DNA of 64,000 nucleotides from Ralstonia wenshanensis (lineage in GTDB: Bacteria > Pseudomonadota > Gammaproteobacteria > Burkholderiales > Burkholderiaceae). How positions within the stretch are numbered: position 1 is the first letter of the stretch; each line of letters starts with the position of its first letter. A program made the position numbers and the translations under genes. Of this stretch, positions 47,097 through 57,171 are shown in pieces. Where the stretch lies: contig NZ_CP076413.1 in NCBI RefSeq assembly GCF_021173085.1, positions 1-64,000 of the forward strand, in the 5' to 3' direction. Below the pieces are notes generated by a model, which saw only the letters and a program-made list of their open reading frames with translations, did no database searches and had not been told where the DNA came from.

Positions 47097-48002
47097 TCAC
47101 CTGAGCGGTAGCAGCACGTCCGTCACGGCTTCGTGCTCGGGCACGTCGGGGTAGAAGCGCACGCGCTGGAACAGCAACGGCGCGTCGCGCAGTTCCTCGC
47201 CGCTGGCCGGCAGCCAAGCGGCATACAGGTACGCCACGCTCTGGCCGAGCGTGTCGTCTGAGCCCGTGTGGCGCAGCACGGCGTAGCGGCCGCCTGCCAG
47301 CGTCTTGGCCACCACGCCCGCAGCATTGGGTGCGACCGGCGCGGGCGTTGCCGCGCAGATATCCATGCGAAACGCCTCGGGCGGCACATCGTCCGGGTTG
47401 TCGTAGACGATGTTGTACGTGGCCGAAACGCGCGGGTGCAGCCGATGCTCGCGGCGCCAGGCGATGAACGTGCGGATGGTCTCGCCCAGGCGCGCGGGGT
47501 CGCCGCGATGCTGGATAGCCGCGACGGGCACGGCCTCGCGCTCGACGATCTTCACGCATTGGGTTTGCGGTTGTGCGGGCATGTGTTGGCTCCTGAGGGC
47601 GCGCAGCGCCTGTAGATCGGTGGCCCAGGACGCCCACTGCGGCGCGGCGCGAAAGGCAGATGGCGATTGCCCCGCCTGCCTGCGGAACGCCCGCGCAAAT
47701 GCTTCCGGCCCTTCGTACCCGCACGCCAGCGCGATGTCGGTGATGCGCGCATCGTCGCGATAGGCGAGTTGATGCGCGGCCCGCTTCAGGCGCAGCAACT
47801 GCACATAGCGCCCGACGTTCATGCCGAACAGCAACGAGAACTGGCGGTGGAAGTGGTAGCTCGAAAACGCCGCCACTTCGGCCAGCCCATCCACGTCGAG
47901 CGTGTCTTCCAGATGCGCGTCGATGTGGGCGAGCACGGCGCGAAAGCGGGCGAGGTAGCGGTCGGTGGCGGTGGTCAATATGGGGCTCCTGGGTAGCGAC
48001 AC
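47097..48002 (-). CDS. AraC-family regulator with GyrI-like ligand domain
   Basis: The product (301 residues from the GTG at 48002) has an N-terminal AraC/XylS double helix-turn-helix: LEDTLDVDGLAEVAAFSSYHFHRQFSLLFGMNVGRYVQLLRLKRAAHQLAYRD and ITDIALACGYEGPEAFARAFRRQAGQSPSAFR. The C-terminal half is a GyrI-like effector-binding domain (CVKIVEREAVPVAAIQHRGDPARLGETIRTFIAWRR). This is the Rob/SoxS-like regulator layout that binds small lipophilic compounds. A TTG at 47978 behind an AGGAG stretch is an equally good start. It is convergent with the phosphatase gene, 12 bp away. Confidence 0.9.
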   Translation of the reverse strand: MSLPRSPILTTATDRYLARFRAVLAHIDAHLEDTLDVDGLAEVAAFSSYHFHRQFSLLFGMNVGRYVQLLRLKRAAHQLAYRDDARITDIALACGYEGPEAFARAFRRQAGQSPSAFRAAPQWASWATDLQALRALRSQHMPAQPQTQCVKIVEREAVPVAAIQHRGDPARLGETIRTFIAWRREHRLHPRVSATYNIVYDNPDDVPPEAFRMDICAATPAPVAPNAAGVVAKTLAGGRYAVLRHTGSDDTLGQSVAYLYAAWLPASGEELRDAPLLFQRVRFYPDVPEHEAVTDVLLPLR

Positions 48003-48051
48003 GGTAGCGGTGCGCTCCTTGGCATGCCTGATCGCGATTGCTGGATGCCAT

Positions 48052-48077
48052 AAAAAAACCGCCCCGAGAGGCGGTTT
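48052..48077 (-). terminator. Terminator after metK
   Basis: An 8-bp stem AAACCGCC / GGCGGTTT with a 6-nt loop; on the minus strand it is followed by a run of seven T. It lies 25 bp after the metK stop. Confidence 0.85.
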
Positions 48078-48101
48078 CTTTGTGCGGCAGCGTGCGTGGC
48101 C

Positions 48102-49292
48102 TTAGGCAAACGCCTTGGCTGGCTCGCCGCTCAAGCCGGCTGCTTCACGCAGCAGCAGCGCCTTGTCCGTCGCTTCCCAGCTGAACTCCGGCTCTTCGCG
48201 GCCGAAGTGGCCGTACGCGGCGGTCTTTTCGTAGATCGGGCGCAGCAGGTCCAGCATCTGCACGATGCCCTTCGGACGCAGGTCGAAATGCTCCTGCACG
48301 AGCTTGGCGATCTGCTCGTCCGGGATCACGCCCGTGCCTTCCGTGTACACCGTGATGTTGATCGGGCGCGCCACGCCAATCGCGTAGCTCACCTGCACCT
48401 GGCACTGGCGCGCCAGACCGGCGGCCACCACGTTCTTGGCCACGTAGCGCGCGGCATAGGCGGCCGAACGGTCGACCTTCGACGGATCCTTGCCCGAGAA
48501 CGCGCCGCCGCCGTGCGGGGCCGCGCCACCGTACGTGTCGACGATGATCTTGCGGCCGGTCAGGCCGCAGTCGCCTTGCGGGCCGCCGATGACGAAGCGG
48601 CCGGTCGGGTTCACCAGGTACTTGGTGTCCGCCAGCATGTGCGAAGGCAGCACCGGCTTGATGATCTCTTCGATCACGGCTTCGCGGATGGCCTCTTGCG
48701 ACATCTCCGGCGCGTGCTGGGTGGACAGCACCACGGTATCGACGCTGTGCGGCTTGCCGTCCACATAACGCACCGTCACCTGGGACTTGGCGTCCGGGCG
48801 CAGCCAGGGCAGGCGGCCGTCGCGGCGCAGTTGCGACTGGCGCTCGACCAGGCGGTGCGCGTAGTAGATCGGGAAGGGCATCAGCTCGGGCGTTTCATCG
48901 CACGCGTAGCCGAACATCAGGCCCTGGTCGCCGGCGCCCTGGTTCAGGTAGTCGTCCGATGCACGGTCGACGCCTTGCGCGATGTCCGGCGATTGCTTGT
49001 CGTAAGCGACGAGAACGGCACAGCCCTTGTAGTCGATGCCGTATTCGGTGTTGTCGTAGCCGATGCGCTTGATGGTTTCGCGCGCAACGTGGATGTAGTC
49101 GACGTTGGCCGTCGTGGTGATTTCACCCGCGAGCACCACCAGGCCGGTGTTGCACAGCGTTTCTGCTGCGACGCGCGCATATTTGTCCTGGGTGAGGATG
49201 GCGTCCAGGATGGCGTCGGAAATCTGGTCGGCGACCTTGTCGGGATGGCCCTCGGAGACCGACTCCGAGGTGAAGAGGAAGTCGTTTGACAC
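48102..49292 (-). CDS. metK: S-adenosylmethionine synthetase
   Basis: Makes S-adenosylmethionine from methionine and ATP in the cytosol. The 396-residue product begins (M)[30 protein letters not shown], the family N-terminus with the ATP-binding [18 protein letters not shown]. It also has [11 protein letters not shown], the ATP-site [12 protein letters not shown] and the phosphate loop [16 protein letters not shown]. The GTG at 49292 was chosen because it matches the family N-terminus and has a GGAG site upstream; the frame runs 9 codons further. It is divergent from the lauroyltransferase genes. No SAM or SAH riboswitch was recognised in the 239-bp gap; a TATAAT-like hexamer on the minus strand near 49441-49446 may be its -10. 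Confidence 0.97.
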   Translation of the reverse strand: MSNDFLFTSESVSEGHPDKVADQISDAILDAILTQDKYARVAAETLCNTGLVVLAGEITTTANVDYIHVARETIKRIGYDNTEYGIDYKGCAVLVAYDKQSPDIAQGVDRASDDYLNQGAGDQGLMFGYACDETPELMPFPIYYAHRLVERQSQLRRDGRLPWLRPDAKSQVTVRYVDGKPHSVDTVVLSTQHAPEMSQEAIREAVIEEIIKPVLPSHMLADTKYLVNPTGRFVIGGPQGDCGLTGRKIIVDTYGGAAPHGGGAFSGKDPSKVDRSAAYAARYVAKNVVAAGLARQCQVQVSYAIGVARPINITVYTEGTGVIPDEQIAKLVQEHFDLRPKGIVQMLDLLRPIYEKTAAYGHFGREEPEFSWEATDKALLLREAAGLSGEPAKAFA

Positions 49293-49531
49293 GGCTGTTA
49301 GCTCCAGATTGGCTATCACGTTGCCAATCCGTTAAGCCACGGCCGGCGACGCTTTAGCGGTATTTAGCAACCTTGCCGAGGTTTGTGGCCAAGCAAGGAT
49401 TCGCCCCGCAAGTTGTCAGTTAACTCGGCGAATCGCGCTATTATACGCGGCACTTTTCGGGGCCGCAGCAAGGCCTGTCAAGACCCTGCTCCCCTGTCGA
49501 CTGCGACCAACACATTGCAGCGTACGCACGC

Positions 49532-50380
49532 ATGACCTTCCTCTACTGGCTGTTTTCTCGCCTGCCCCTGTCAGTGTTGCAGGCGCTGGGCGGCTGGCTG
49601 GGAGCGTTGGCCGCCAAGGTGCCCGGCCGCTATCACGACCGGCTCATCGCCAACTTCCGCCACGCCTATCCCGACGTTACGCCCGCCATGCTCAAGGAGG
49701 CCGGGCGCTCCGCCGGCCGGATGGTGTTCGAGATGCCGTACTTCTGGGTGCGCAAGAACGGGGCGGACGTCGCTCCGCACCTGTTCGACGTCTGCCGAAC
49801 CATTATCGAGCGCGCGCTTGCCGACGGGCGCGGCCTGATCTTCCTCACGCCGCATCTGGGCTGCTTCGAGGTGCTGCCGCAGGCTTATGCGCGTGAGCAT
49901 CCGGTCACCTCGCTGTTCAAGCCACCGCGCAAGGAAAGCCTGCGCGCCTGGATCGAGCACATGCGCGCGGGGCCGAACATGCAGATGGCCCCAGCAGACC
50001 CGCGCGGCGTGCGCATGCTGGTGCGCGCGCTCAAGCGCGGCGAGGCCATTGGCATCCTGCCCGACCAGACACCCACCGGCGGCGAGGGCGTATGGGCGCC
50101 GTTCTTCGGCAAGCCCGCCTATACGATGACGCTGGTGCACCGCTTGCATCGCCTGACAGGTGCGCCGGTCGTGGCCCTGTTTGCAGAGCGACTGCCGCGC
50201 GGCGCGGGCTACCGCTTGCACGTGGAAAACATCGGCGATCTGCCCGAAGACGCAACGCAGGCCGCCACGCGCATCAACGCCGCCATCGAAAAGTTGATTG
50301 CCGTGGCGCCGACGCAATATCTCTGGGGCTATAACCGCTACAAGCATCCCAAGGGCGCGGACGCTCCGCCCGCTGCCTGA
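49532..50380 (+). CDS. Lipid A biosynthesis acyltransferase (LpxL/HtrB family)
   Basis: Adds a secondary acyl chain to Kdo2-lipid IVA at the inner membrane. The 282-residue product has an N-terminal hydrophobic anchor (TFLYWLFSRLPLSVLQALGGWLGAL), the HX4(D/E) acyltransferase motif as THLGCFE-like TPHLGCFEVLP, and IGILPDQTPTGGEGVWAPFFGKPAYT, the conserved second block. The end QYLWGYNRYKHPKG is the usual C-terminal motif (W-x-Y-NRYK). It is followed after 13 bp by a paralogue. Confidence 0.93.
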   Translation: MTFLYWLFSRLPLSVLQALGGWLGALAAKVPGRYHDRLIANFRHAYPDVTPAMLKEAGRSAGRMVFEMPYFWVRKNGADVAPHLFDVCRTIIERALADGRGLIFLTPHLGCFEVLPQAYAREHPVTSLFKPPRKESLRAWIEHMRAGPNMQMAPADPRGVRMLVRALKRGEAIGILPDQTPTGGEGVWAPFFGKPAYTMTLVHRLHRLTGAPVVALFAERLPRGAGYRLHVENIGDLPEDATQAATRINAAIEKLIAVAPTQYLWGYNRYKHPKGADAPPAA

Positions 50381-50393
50381 CACTGCTGCCTTT

Positions 50394-51287
50394 ATGGAAC
50401 GTTTCTCTGCCAAACTCGGACTCGGCTTCTTGTGGCTGTTGTCCTTCCTGCCGTACGGCTTTGTCGCGCGTTTTGGCGAAGGCCTGGGCGGGCTGCTGTA
50501 CCGCATTCCCAATGGCCGTCGCCGCGTGGTGCTGGCCAACTTGCGCGCGTGCTTTCCCGAGAAGTCCGACGCCGAGCGCGAAGCCATGGCGCACGACGTC
50601 TTCCGCAAGGTCTTCCGCAGCTTTGCCGAGCGCTCGTTTGCGTGGTTCGCATCGGAAAAGCGCCTGATGCGCGTGGTAAAGATCGACGACCAGGCCAACC
50701 TGCCGGCGCTGCATGGCCAGCCGCACATTCTCGTGACGCTACATCTGTCGGGCGTGGAGATTGGCGCGCTGGCGCTGACGGACTACCTGCGCAAGCACGT
50801 GGGAAACGCAGGCTGCTCGCTATACACGCGCATGGCCAACCCGGTGCTGGACGATGCCATCAAGGCGCTGCGCAGCCGCTTTGGCGCGACCATGGTGTCG
50901 CGCAACGAAAACATCCGCCAGATCATGCGCACCATCAAGCGCGGCGAGGCATTGCAGCTCATCTCGGACATGGATTTCGGCGAGCGCGACTCGGAGTTCG
51001 TGCCGTTCTTTGGCGTGCCGGCGCTCACGCTCAACGCCATTCCGCGCATGGCGTCGATGACGGGCGCCAAGGTCATCCCGATGTACACCGAGATCCTGCC
51101 CAACTACGAGGGCTATGCGCTGCGCATCCTGCCCGCGTGGGAGAACTACCCCACCGGCGATCTGACCGCCGACACGCGCCGGATGAACGCCTTCTTTGAA
51201 GACGCGATCCGCCCGCGCATCACCGAGTATTACTGGGTGCACAAGCGCTTCAAGCACCGCCCCGAGGGCATGCCGGGCATTTATTGA
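50394..51287 (+). CDS. Lipid A biosynthesis acyltransferase paralogue (LpxL/LpxM family)
   Basis: The 297-residue product is a second lauroyl/myristoyl-transferase-like enzyme. It has the N-terminal membrane anchor ([32 protein letters not shown]), the catalytic HX4E in [16 protein letters not shown], and [24 protein letters not shown] as the second block, with C-terminal [14 protein letters not shown]. The two tandem genes probably add the two secondary acyl chains of lipid A. ATG 50394 is chosen because the open frame upstream overlaps the preceding gene. Confidence 0.92.
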   Translation: MERFSAKLGLGFLWLLSFLPYGFVARFGEGLGGLLYRIPNGRRRVVLANLRACFPEKSDAEREAMAHDVFRKVFRSFAERSFAWFASEKRLMRVVKIDDQANLPALHGQPHILVTLHLSGVEIGALALTDYLRKHVGNAGCSLYTRMANPVLDDAIKALRSRFGATMVSRNENIRQIMRTIKRGEALQLISDMDFGERDSEFVPFFGVPALTLNAIPRMASMTGAKVIPMYTEILPNYEGYALRILPAWENYPTGDLTADTRRMNAFFEDAIRPRITEYYWVHKRFKHRPEGMPGIY

Positions 51288-51376
51288 TGCCGGGGGCCGG
51301 CCCGGGGCAACCGCGGCCGGCTCGCTTTAGAATGGGCGTTTTCCGAACGCTCATCGCCGCATCTGTGCGGCCAGCC

Positions 51377-52258
51377 ATGAAACTGCACTTCACCAAGATG
51401 CACGGCGCGGGCAACGACTTTGTCGTGCTCGACGGCATCCAGACCCCGATCGACTTCACGCCCGAGCAATGGGCTGCCATTGCCGACCGCCACTTCGGCG
51501 TGGGGGCGGACCAGCTGCTGCTGGTCGAGCGTTCGACACGGCCCGACGTCGATTTCCGCTATCGCATCTTCAACCACGACGGCGGCGAGGTGGAGCACTG
51601 CGGCAACGGCGCACGCTGCTTCGTCAAGTTCGTCACCGACCGCGGTTTGACCGACAAGCGCACCGTGCGTGTGGAAGTCATGAACGGCATCGCCACCCTG
51701 ACGATGCAAGACGATGGCCAGGTCACAGTCGACATGGGCGCGCCGGTGTTCGAGGCGGCGCGCCTGCCGTTTCTGCCTGAAGGTCTGCCCACCCGCGTCG
51801 AAGGCGACGACACGCAGCACGCGCTGCAGATCAACGGCCGGACTGAATGGCTGTCCACGGTGTCGATGGGCAACCCGCACGCCGTGCAGATCGTCGACGA
51901 CACGGAGACCTTTCCCGTGCTGGAAGACGGCCCGCTGATCGAATCGCATGCCGTGTTTCCGCGTCGCGTGAATGCGGGCTTCATGCAGATCGTCGATCGC
52001 CATTCCGTGCGCCTGCGCGTGTACGAGCGCGGCGCGGGCGAGACACTTGCTTGTGGGACCGGCGCGTGCGCAGCGGTGGTGGCCGGCATCCGCCGCGGCC
52101 TGATCGATTCGCCCGTCAAGGTGGCCACACATGGCGGCGATCTGACCATCGCGTGGGCGGGCGTCGGCCAGCCGGTCATGATGACGGGCCCCGCCACGAC
52201 CGTCTTTGAAGGCACGCTGGACCTCGATGCACTCAAGCTGACCGCCGCCGCGCATTGA
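51377..52258 (+). CDS. dapF: Diaminopimelate epimerase
   Basis: Converts LL- to meso-diaminopimelate for lysine and peptidoglycan synthesis. The 293-residue product begins [20 protein letters not shown], the family start. The first catalytic Cys lies in [14 protein letters not shown] and the second in [25 protein letters not shown] is the conserved middle motif. Length and motifs are complete. It follows the lpx genes after 89 bp and may share their transcript. ATG 51377 fits the family; the open frame upstream does not. Confidence 0.97.
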   Translation: MKLHFTKMHGAGNDFVVLDGIQTPIDFTPEQWAAIADRHFGVGADQLLLVERSTRPDVDFRYRIFNHDGGEVEHCGNGARCFVKFVTDRGLTDKRTVRVEVMNGIATLTMQDDGQVTVDMGAPVFEAARLPFLPEGLPTRVEGDDTQHALQINGRTEWLSTVSMGNPHAVQIVDDTETFPVLEDGPLIESHAVFPRRVNAGFMQIVDRHSVRLRVYERGAGETLACGTGACAAVVAGIRRGLIDSPVKVATHGGDLTIAWAGVGQPVMMTGPATTVFEGTLDLDALKLTAAAH

Positions 52259-52320
52259 TACGCGGATACCGCACGGCGGCCGGCGCGTACGTCCGAACAA
52301 CAAGGCAACAAGGAGGTACC

Positions 52321-53148
52321 GTGGCATCCAGCGGCAAGAACCCGATTGACTCCTGGTATTTCGACGGCAGCAGCAAGTTCAAGATTGCCAAGTTCGATCC
52401 TGCCGCCAAGCCGTGTACCACGGGCAGTAAGGCGGGTGACCTGGCGCGGCTGGCCGAACTCTCCGCGCGCATAGAGGCACTCCAGGACATTTTCTATGCT
52501 GAGCACCGGCGCAAGCTGCTGGTCGTGCTGCAGGGCATGGACACCGCCGGCAAGGATGGCACGGTACGCACGGTGTTCCGTGCGCTCGACCCGCTCGGTC
52601 TGCGCGTGGTGGGCTTCAAGGTGCCCACGCCGCTGGAGTTGGCGCACGACTTCCTCTGGCGCATACACGCACAGGTGCCGGCCGCTGGCGAGATCGTCAT
52701 CTTCAATCGCAGCCATTACGAAGATGTGCTCGTCACTCGCGTGCATGGCGATATCGATGCCGCCGAGTGCAAGCGCCGCTACGCTCACATCAACGCGTTC
52801 GAGCAGATGCTGGCCGAGACCGGTACCACCCTCATCAAGTGCTTTTTGCATATCTCCAAGGACGAGCAGCGCGACCGGCTGCAGGAGCGTATCGACGATC
52901 CGCAAAAGCACTGGAAGCTCGGGATGGCGGACATTGAAGAACGCAAGCTCTGGGATGGCTACATGACCGCCTATGAAGATGCCATCAATGCCACGGCAAC
53001 CCCGCACGCGCCCTGGCACATCATTCCGGCGAATTCCAAGTCGCATCGCAGCCTGATGGTGGCGGAGATTCTGCTGCAGGTGATGGAGCGGCTGAAGCCG
53101 GAGTATCCGGCGGGGAATCCGGCGTTTACGGGGTTGAAGATCGAGTAG
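52321..53148 (+). CDS. Polyphosphate kinase 2 family protein
   Basis: Transfers phosphate between polyphosphate and nucleotides. The 275-residue product has the PPK2 core: Walker A-like VLQGMDTAGKDGTVRTVF, the VVGFKVPTPLELAHDFLWRIH block, the Walker B region EIVIFNRSHYEDVLVTRVHG and the lid IDDPQKHWKLGMADIEERKLWDGYMTAYEDA. By length and the ELAHDFLWRIH variant it is a single-domain PPK2; class and nucleotide preference cannot be read. The start is GTG at 52321 with a strong AAGGAGG site 6 nt upstream. It is convergent with pyrE. Confidence 0.93.
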   Translation: MASSGKNPIDSWYFDGSSKFKIAKFDPAAKPCTTGSKAGDLARLAELSARIEALQDIFYAEHRRKLLVVLQGMDTAGKDGTVRTVFRALDPLGLRVVGFKVPTPLELAHDFLWRIHAQVPAAGEIVIFNRSHYEDVLVTRVHGDIDAAECKRRYAHINAFEQMLAETGTTLIKCFLHISKDEQRDRLQERIDDPQKHWKLGMADIEERKLWDGYMTAYEDAINATATPHAPWHIIPANSKSHRSLMVAEILLQVMERLKPEYPAGNPAFTGLKIE

Positions 53149-53208
53149 TTGTTGGGCCTTGTTGGTCCATCCCTGCAGGGGATGTACCAAAGGCCAAACC
53201 AAAAAACA

Positions 53209-53241
53209 AAAACCCCGGTGAACCACTTCCACCGGGGTTTT
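53209..53241. terminator. Bidirectional terminator between ppk2 and pyrE
   Basis: An 11-bp stem AAACCCCGGTG / CACCGGGGTTT with a 9-nt loop, with A-rich sequence on the left and T on the right, placed between two convergent genes. Confidence 0.85.
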
Positions 53242-53258
53242 CCAACAACACCAAAACT

Positions 53259-53936
53259 TTAAATCGCGCTAACGCCGTACTTATCGCGATAAGCCGCAGC
53301 CTTCTCCCGATACCCTGCCAGCGCGGGATCGCCCGCGTTATCGAGATACCCCAACAGGTCGTCGAGGTTGGCAATCGACACAACCGGCATCCCGTACTGA
53401 GCCTGCACTTCCTGCACCGCAGAGCGCTCGCCGATATCCACAGCGTTGCCGCTACGCTCCATCCGATCCATCAGGATCAGCACGGCGGCCGGCGTCGCAC
53501 CAGCAGCGCGAATCAGCTCAACCGACTCGCGCACCGAGGTGCCGGCAGAGATCACGTCATCGACGATCACCACGCGCCCCTGCAGCTTCGCGCCGACCAG
53601 GCTGCCGCCTTCGCCGTGGTCCTTGGCTTCCTTGCGGTTGTACGCAAAACCGACGTTGCGGCCGAGGCCCGCCAGCGCGACTGCGGTGGCCGACGCGAGC
53701 GTGATCCCCTTGTAGGCCGGCCCAAACAGCATGTCGAACTCGACACCCGAGTCCAGCAGGGTTTTCGCATAGAATTGCGCGACTTGGCCCAGCAGCGCAC
53801 CGTCTGCGAACTTGCCGGCGTTGAAGAAATAGGGCGACGTCCGCCCCGCCTTGGTCACGAATTCCCCGAACGACAGCACGCCGGCTTCCACCGCAAAGCG
53901 GATGAAGGATTGGCGCAACTCGCTGTTTTGGCTCAT
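53259..53936 (-). CDS. pyrE: Orotate phosphoribosyltransferase
   Basis: Forms orotidine monophosphate from orotate and PRPP in pyrimidine synthesis. The 225-residue product has the PRPP-binding motif VVIVDDVISAGTSVRES, the conserved GRTSPYFFNAGKFADG near the N-terminus, MLFGPAYKGITLASATAVAL, and FAYNRKEAKDHGEGGSLVGA, the catalytic flexible loop with Lys. Family length is normal. It is divergent from the exonuclease III gene with 32 bp between starts, so their promoters overlap. Confidence 0.96.
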   Translation of the reverse strand: MSQNSELRQSFIRFAVEAGVLSFGEFVTKAGRTSPYFFNAGKFADGALLGQVAQFYAKTLLDSGVEFDMLFGPAYKGITLASATAVALAGLGRNVGFAYNRKEAKDHGEGGSLVGAKLQGRVVIVDDVISAGTSVRESVELIRAAGATPAAVLILMDRMERSGNAVDIGERSAVQEVQAQYGMPVVSIANLDDLLGYLDNAGDPALAGYREKAAAYRDKYGVSAI

Positions 53937-53968
53937 CTTTTTTCTCTGGTCTGCAAAAAAGTCCCGCC

Positions 53969-54754
53969 ATGTTACGCATCATTTCCGCCAACCTCAACGG
54001 CGTTCGCTCCGCTGCCAGCAAAGGCTTTTTCGAATGGATGGGCAAGCAGGACGCCGATTTCGTCTGTGTGCAGGAACTGAAATGCGCGCAAGACGACATG
54101 ACGCCAGAATTCCTGGCGCCGCACGGCTACCACGGGGTGTTCCAGCATGCGGTGAAGAAAGGCTACAGCGGCGCAGGCCTGTACACGCGCCACAAGCCGG
54201 ACGAAGTCATCGTCGGTTTCGATAACGGCGAATTCGACGCCGAAGGCCGCTACGTCGAAGCCCGCTACGGCAAGCTGTCGATCATCTCGGTCTACGTGCC
54301 GTCGGGCTCCAGCGGTGAAGAGCGCCAGCAGGCCAAGTTCCGCTTCATGGACCTGTTCATGGAGCACCTCAAAGACCTGCGCCACGAAAAAGGCCGCGAG
54401 GTCGTGCTGTGCGGCGACGTCAACATCGTCCACAAGGAAATCGACATCAAGAACTGGAAGGGCAACCAGAAGAACTCCGGCTGCCTGCCCGAAGAGCGCG
54501 CGTGGCTGACCAAGCTGTTCGACGAGGTCGGCTATGTGGATGTGTTCCGCACGCTTGATCAGCGCCCCGAGCAGTACACCTGGTGGAGCAACCGCGGCCA
54601 GGCGTACGCAAAGAACGTCGGGTGGCGCATCGATTACCAGATCGCCACGCCGGGCATTGCCGCCACGGCGCGCCGCACGTCGATCTTCAAGGACATCAAG
54701 TTCAGCGACCACGCGCCGCTGACGATCGATTACGACGCCAAGGTGCACTGGTAG
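53969..54754 (+). CDS. xth: Exodeoxyribonuclease III / AP endonuclease
   Basis: Repairs abasic sites and removes 3' blocks from DNA. The 261-residue product starts [24 protein letters not shown] and has the family motifs QELKCAQ (metal-binding Glu), [21 protein letters not shown] (Asp/Asn pair) and [10 protein letters not shown] (catalytic Asp-His). It belongs to the single-domain ExoIII group. The promoter region is shared with pyrE. Confidence 0.95.
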   Translation: MLRIISANLNGVRSAASKGFFEWMGKQDADFVCVQELKCAQDDMTPEFLAPHGYHGVFQHAVKKGYSGAGLYTRHKPDEVIVGFDNGEFDAEGRYVEARYGKLSIISVYVPSGSSGEERQQAKFRFMDLFMEHLKDLRHEKGREVVLCGDVNIVHKEIDIKNWKGNQKNSGCLPEERAWLTKLFDEVGYVDVFRTLDQRPEQYTWWSNRGQAYAKNVGWRIDYQIATPGIAATARRTSIFKDIKFSDHAPLTIDYDAKVHW

Positions 54755-54869
54755 GCACTTTATTGCGCTGCCGCAGAAAATTCTCCGTCAGCCGCTACAA
54801 TGCAAAACTCACGCGCCCGCACCGCTTGCCGGCGTTGTCTTTGGCCCCCAGTTTTTTAGCGAGATCACC

Positions 54870-55883
54870 ATGGCATTCAAGGTTTTCGTCGACGGTCAGG
54901 AAGGCACCACCGGCCTTCGCCTGCTCGACTATCTGTCGCAGCGCGACGATATCGAGCTGCTGCGTATCGCCGACGACAAGCGCAAGGATTCCGCCGAGCG
55001 CGCCAAATTCCTGAATGCCGCCGATATCGCATTCTTGTGCCTGCCGGACGTCGCCTCGCGCGAGGCCGTCTCGCTGGTCAATAACCCGAACACCTGCATC
55101 ATCGACGCCAGCACCGCGTTCCGCACGTCGGACGACTGGGTCTACGGCCTGCCGGAACTGGCCCAGGGCCAGCGCGAGCGCCTGCGCAACACCAAGCGCA
55201 TCGCCGTGCCGGGCTGCCACGCCAGCGCCTTCGTGCTGCTGATGCGCCCGCTGGTGGATGCGGGCATCGTCCCGGCCGACTACCCGGTCACCGCGTTCTC
55301 GCTCACCGGCTACAGCGGCGGCGGCAAGCAGATGATTGCCGATTACTTGGCAGCCAATAACCCGAAGCTCGACAGCCCGCGCCCGTATGCGCTGGCGCTG
55401 GCGCACAAGCACCTGCCGGAGATGCGCGTGCAGAGCCGGCTGAGCCTCGCGCCGATCTTCACGCCGGTGGTCGGCAACTTCCTCAAGGGCCTGGCCGTGA
55501 CGATCGGCCTGCACCCGCAGCACCTGGCGCGCAAGGTGAGCCCGACGGACATCGCTCGCGTGCTGGCCGATTACTACCAGGGCGAGCAGTTCATCCGCGT
55601 GGCGCCGGCCGACAACGTTGCGACGCTCGACAATGGCTTCTTCGACGTGCAGGGCGCCAACGACACCAACCGTGCCGACCTGTTCGTATTCGGCTCGGAC
55701 GAGCGCATGGTCGTCACCGCGCGCCTGGACAACCTGGGCAAGGGCGCGGCCGGCGCCGCGGTGCAATGCATGAACGTGCACCTGGGCGTGGATGAGGCGA
55801 CGAGCCTGCACGTGGAAGCGCCGATTCCCGCAGCCGGTGCCGAGCACGCCGTGCGCGAAGCGGCTCCGGGTTTTGCGAGCTGA
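54870..55883 (+). CDS. argC: N-acetyl-gamma-glutamyl-phosphate reductase, type 2
   Basis: Third step of arginine synthesis, NADPH-dependent reduction of N-acetylglutamyl phosphate. The 337-residue product starts with [18 protein letters not shown], the nucleotide-binding motif of type 2 ArgC. The catalytic Cys lies in [17 protein letters not shown], and [14 protein letters not shown] is conserved. The C-terminal part contains [31 protein letters not shown]. It carries its own terminator downstream. Type 2 ArgC is shorter than type 1 in the N-domain; the length here fits or slightly exceeds the usual 310-320. Confidence 0.93.
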   Translation: MAFKVFVDGQEGTTGLRLLDYLSQRDDIELLRIADDKRKDSAERAKFLNAADIAFLCLPDVASREAVSLVNNPNTCIIDASTAFRTSDDWVYGLPELAQGQRERLRNTKRIAVPGCHASAFVLLMRPLVDAGIVPADYPVTAFSLTGYSGGGKQMIADYLAANNPKLDSPRPYALALAHKHLPEMRVQSRLSLAPIFTPVVGNFLKGLAVTIGLHPQHLARKVSPTDIARVLADYYQGEQFIRVAPADNVATLDNGFFDVQGANDTNRADLFVFGSDERMVVTARLDNLGKGAAGAAVQCMNVHLGVDEATSLHVEAPIPAAGAEHAVREAAPGFAS

Positions 55884-55902
55884 TCGCCAGCTGAGCTGAA
55901 AC

Positions 55903-55930
55903 GAAAAACGCGCCTTCGGGCGCGTTTTTC
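55903..55930. terminator. Bidirectional terminator between argC and the SPFH gene
   Basis: A 12-bp perfect stem GAAAAACGCGCC / GGCGCGTTTTTC with a TTCG tetraloop, A run on one side and T run on the other, between two convergent genes. Confidence 0.9.
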
Positions 55931-55944
55931 TTTGGTGGTGCGAC

Positions 55945-56853
55945 TTACCTGCTTTGCGTGCCTGCCGGGATGTTGAACAACATGCCGCCGCAGTTGCCGC
56001 CCGCCATCACGCTCGGTGTCACGCCGTTCCACTTCTCGATGGCGGCTCGCTCGAGCTTCAGGCGCTCCCACGCCAGCAGACGGTCATCCAGCGACGAGGC
56101 GAGCGCATGGTTGGCCGCAGCTTCGCCTTCGGCAATCGCCACCTTCTTCTTGGCTTCGGCCTGGGCGGAGCGCACTTCGTTCTCGGTGCGGATCGCGTCC
56201 TGGATGGCCTTGGTCTTGGCGCTCACCGCATCGAGCAACGAGCGCGGCGGGCGCAGCGAGCCGACGATGCCGAACTGCTTGATCGACACGCCCAGCGGGG
56301 CGAGCCGCGCGTCCAGCTCGTTGGTCAGCCGCGCGACGAATTCTTCCTTCTTGCCGCCGTTCACGTCATCAAAGTTGTATTCGGAGCCGATGGCGACGAT
56401 CACGTTGCGCGCGGTGTCGCGCAGGTAGCCGTGCGTGAACGTCTCGATGCGATCGGCGCGGAAGTTGGTGTAGAACGCCGGCACTTTCTCACGATCGAGC
56501 TGGTACGAAACAGCCACGTCCACATTCACGGGCACGGCGTCCTTGGTGTTGAACGTCAACTCTTCGTTGAGCGCGCGGCCTTCATTCACGTCTTGCGTCC
56601 AGATCACGCGCTGCACATACGTCGGGTACTGGATGATCGCCGTCTGCACGGGGTTGTAGAACACGAACCCGGTGACGACGTTTTCATGCGTGATGCCGCG
56701 ATCGACGAGTCGGTTGATCTTGATGCCCGTGTAGCCGGGCGGAATGATTTGCCAGTTCAGCAGGAAAGTCCGCCCGATCGCCAGCGCCGCGACGGCGCCA
56801 AAGACGAGCGCGAGCAGTTTGACCGGCAGCTTGCTTGCCGTGACTTGAGGCAT
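55945..56853 (-). CDS. SPFH/prohibitin-family membrane protein
   Basis: The 302-residue product has one N-terminal membrane segment (KLLALVFGAVAALAIGRTFLLNW) and then an SPFH domain: PPGYTGIKINRLVDRG, FNTKDAVPVNVDVAVSYQLDREKVPAFYTNF, RDTARNVIVAIGSEY and LDARLAPLGVSIKQFGIVGSLRPP. A helical region rich in Ala, Glu and Lys (RSAQAEAKKKVAIAEGEAAAN) follows. SPFH proteins oligomerise in membranes and often act with proteases or in membrane microdomains. There is no NfeD or FtsH-type partner nearby. An AAGGGG ribosome site precedes the ATG. The 318-bp gap upstream (56854-57171) shows no gene. Confidence 0.88.
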   Translation of the reverse strand: MPQVTASKLPVKLLALVFGAVAALAIGRTFLLNWQIIPPGYTGIKINRLVDRGITHENVVTGFVFYNPVQTAIIQYPTYVQRVIWTQDVNEGRALNEELTFNTKDAVPVNVDVAVSYQLDREKVPAFYTNFRADRIETFTHGYLRDTARNVIVAIGSEYNFDDVNGGKKEEFVARLTNELDARLAPLGVSIKQFGIVGSLRPPRSLLDAVSAKTKAIQDAIRTENEVRSAQAEAKKKVAIAEGEAAANHALASSLDDRLLAWERLKLERAAIEKWNGVTPSVMAGGNCGGMLFNIPAGTQSR

Positions 56854-57171
56854 GAGGGTTCCCCTTGCTTATTGGTTTGCTTCTGAGGTGTGGCTGGCGG
56901 GGCGGGCGCTGCTTACGCAACGGCCCGCTTGCTGGCGCAGGAATCGTCAGCGGTTCCCGTCAGGGATGGCCGCGCCCGGTGGGCGGGTGGTGGCAAGCGC
57001 GCTTGCCAATGATGATGAGGCTGTGAGCTTCAATACGGCCGAGGTGGCGCATTGCGATGCCCGGATGTTGCGATGCACAAAGTATAGGCGGGCGCCCGAT
57101 TTTTGCGCCCCTCCGGAAGCACTAGAGCGCGGCTTCGAATGCGCGGGCGGCGCTGGCGTTCTGACGCCGAA

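Noticed and set aside
49293-49531. SAM or SAH riboswitch upstream of metK
   Set aside because: No conserved core of a known SAM-binding RNA was recognised on the minus strand; only a TATAAT-like hexamer was seen.
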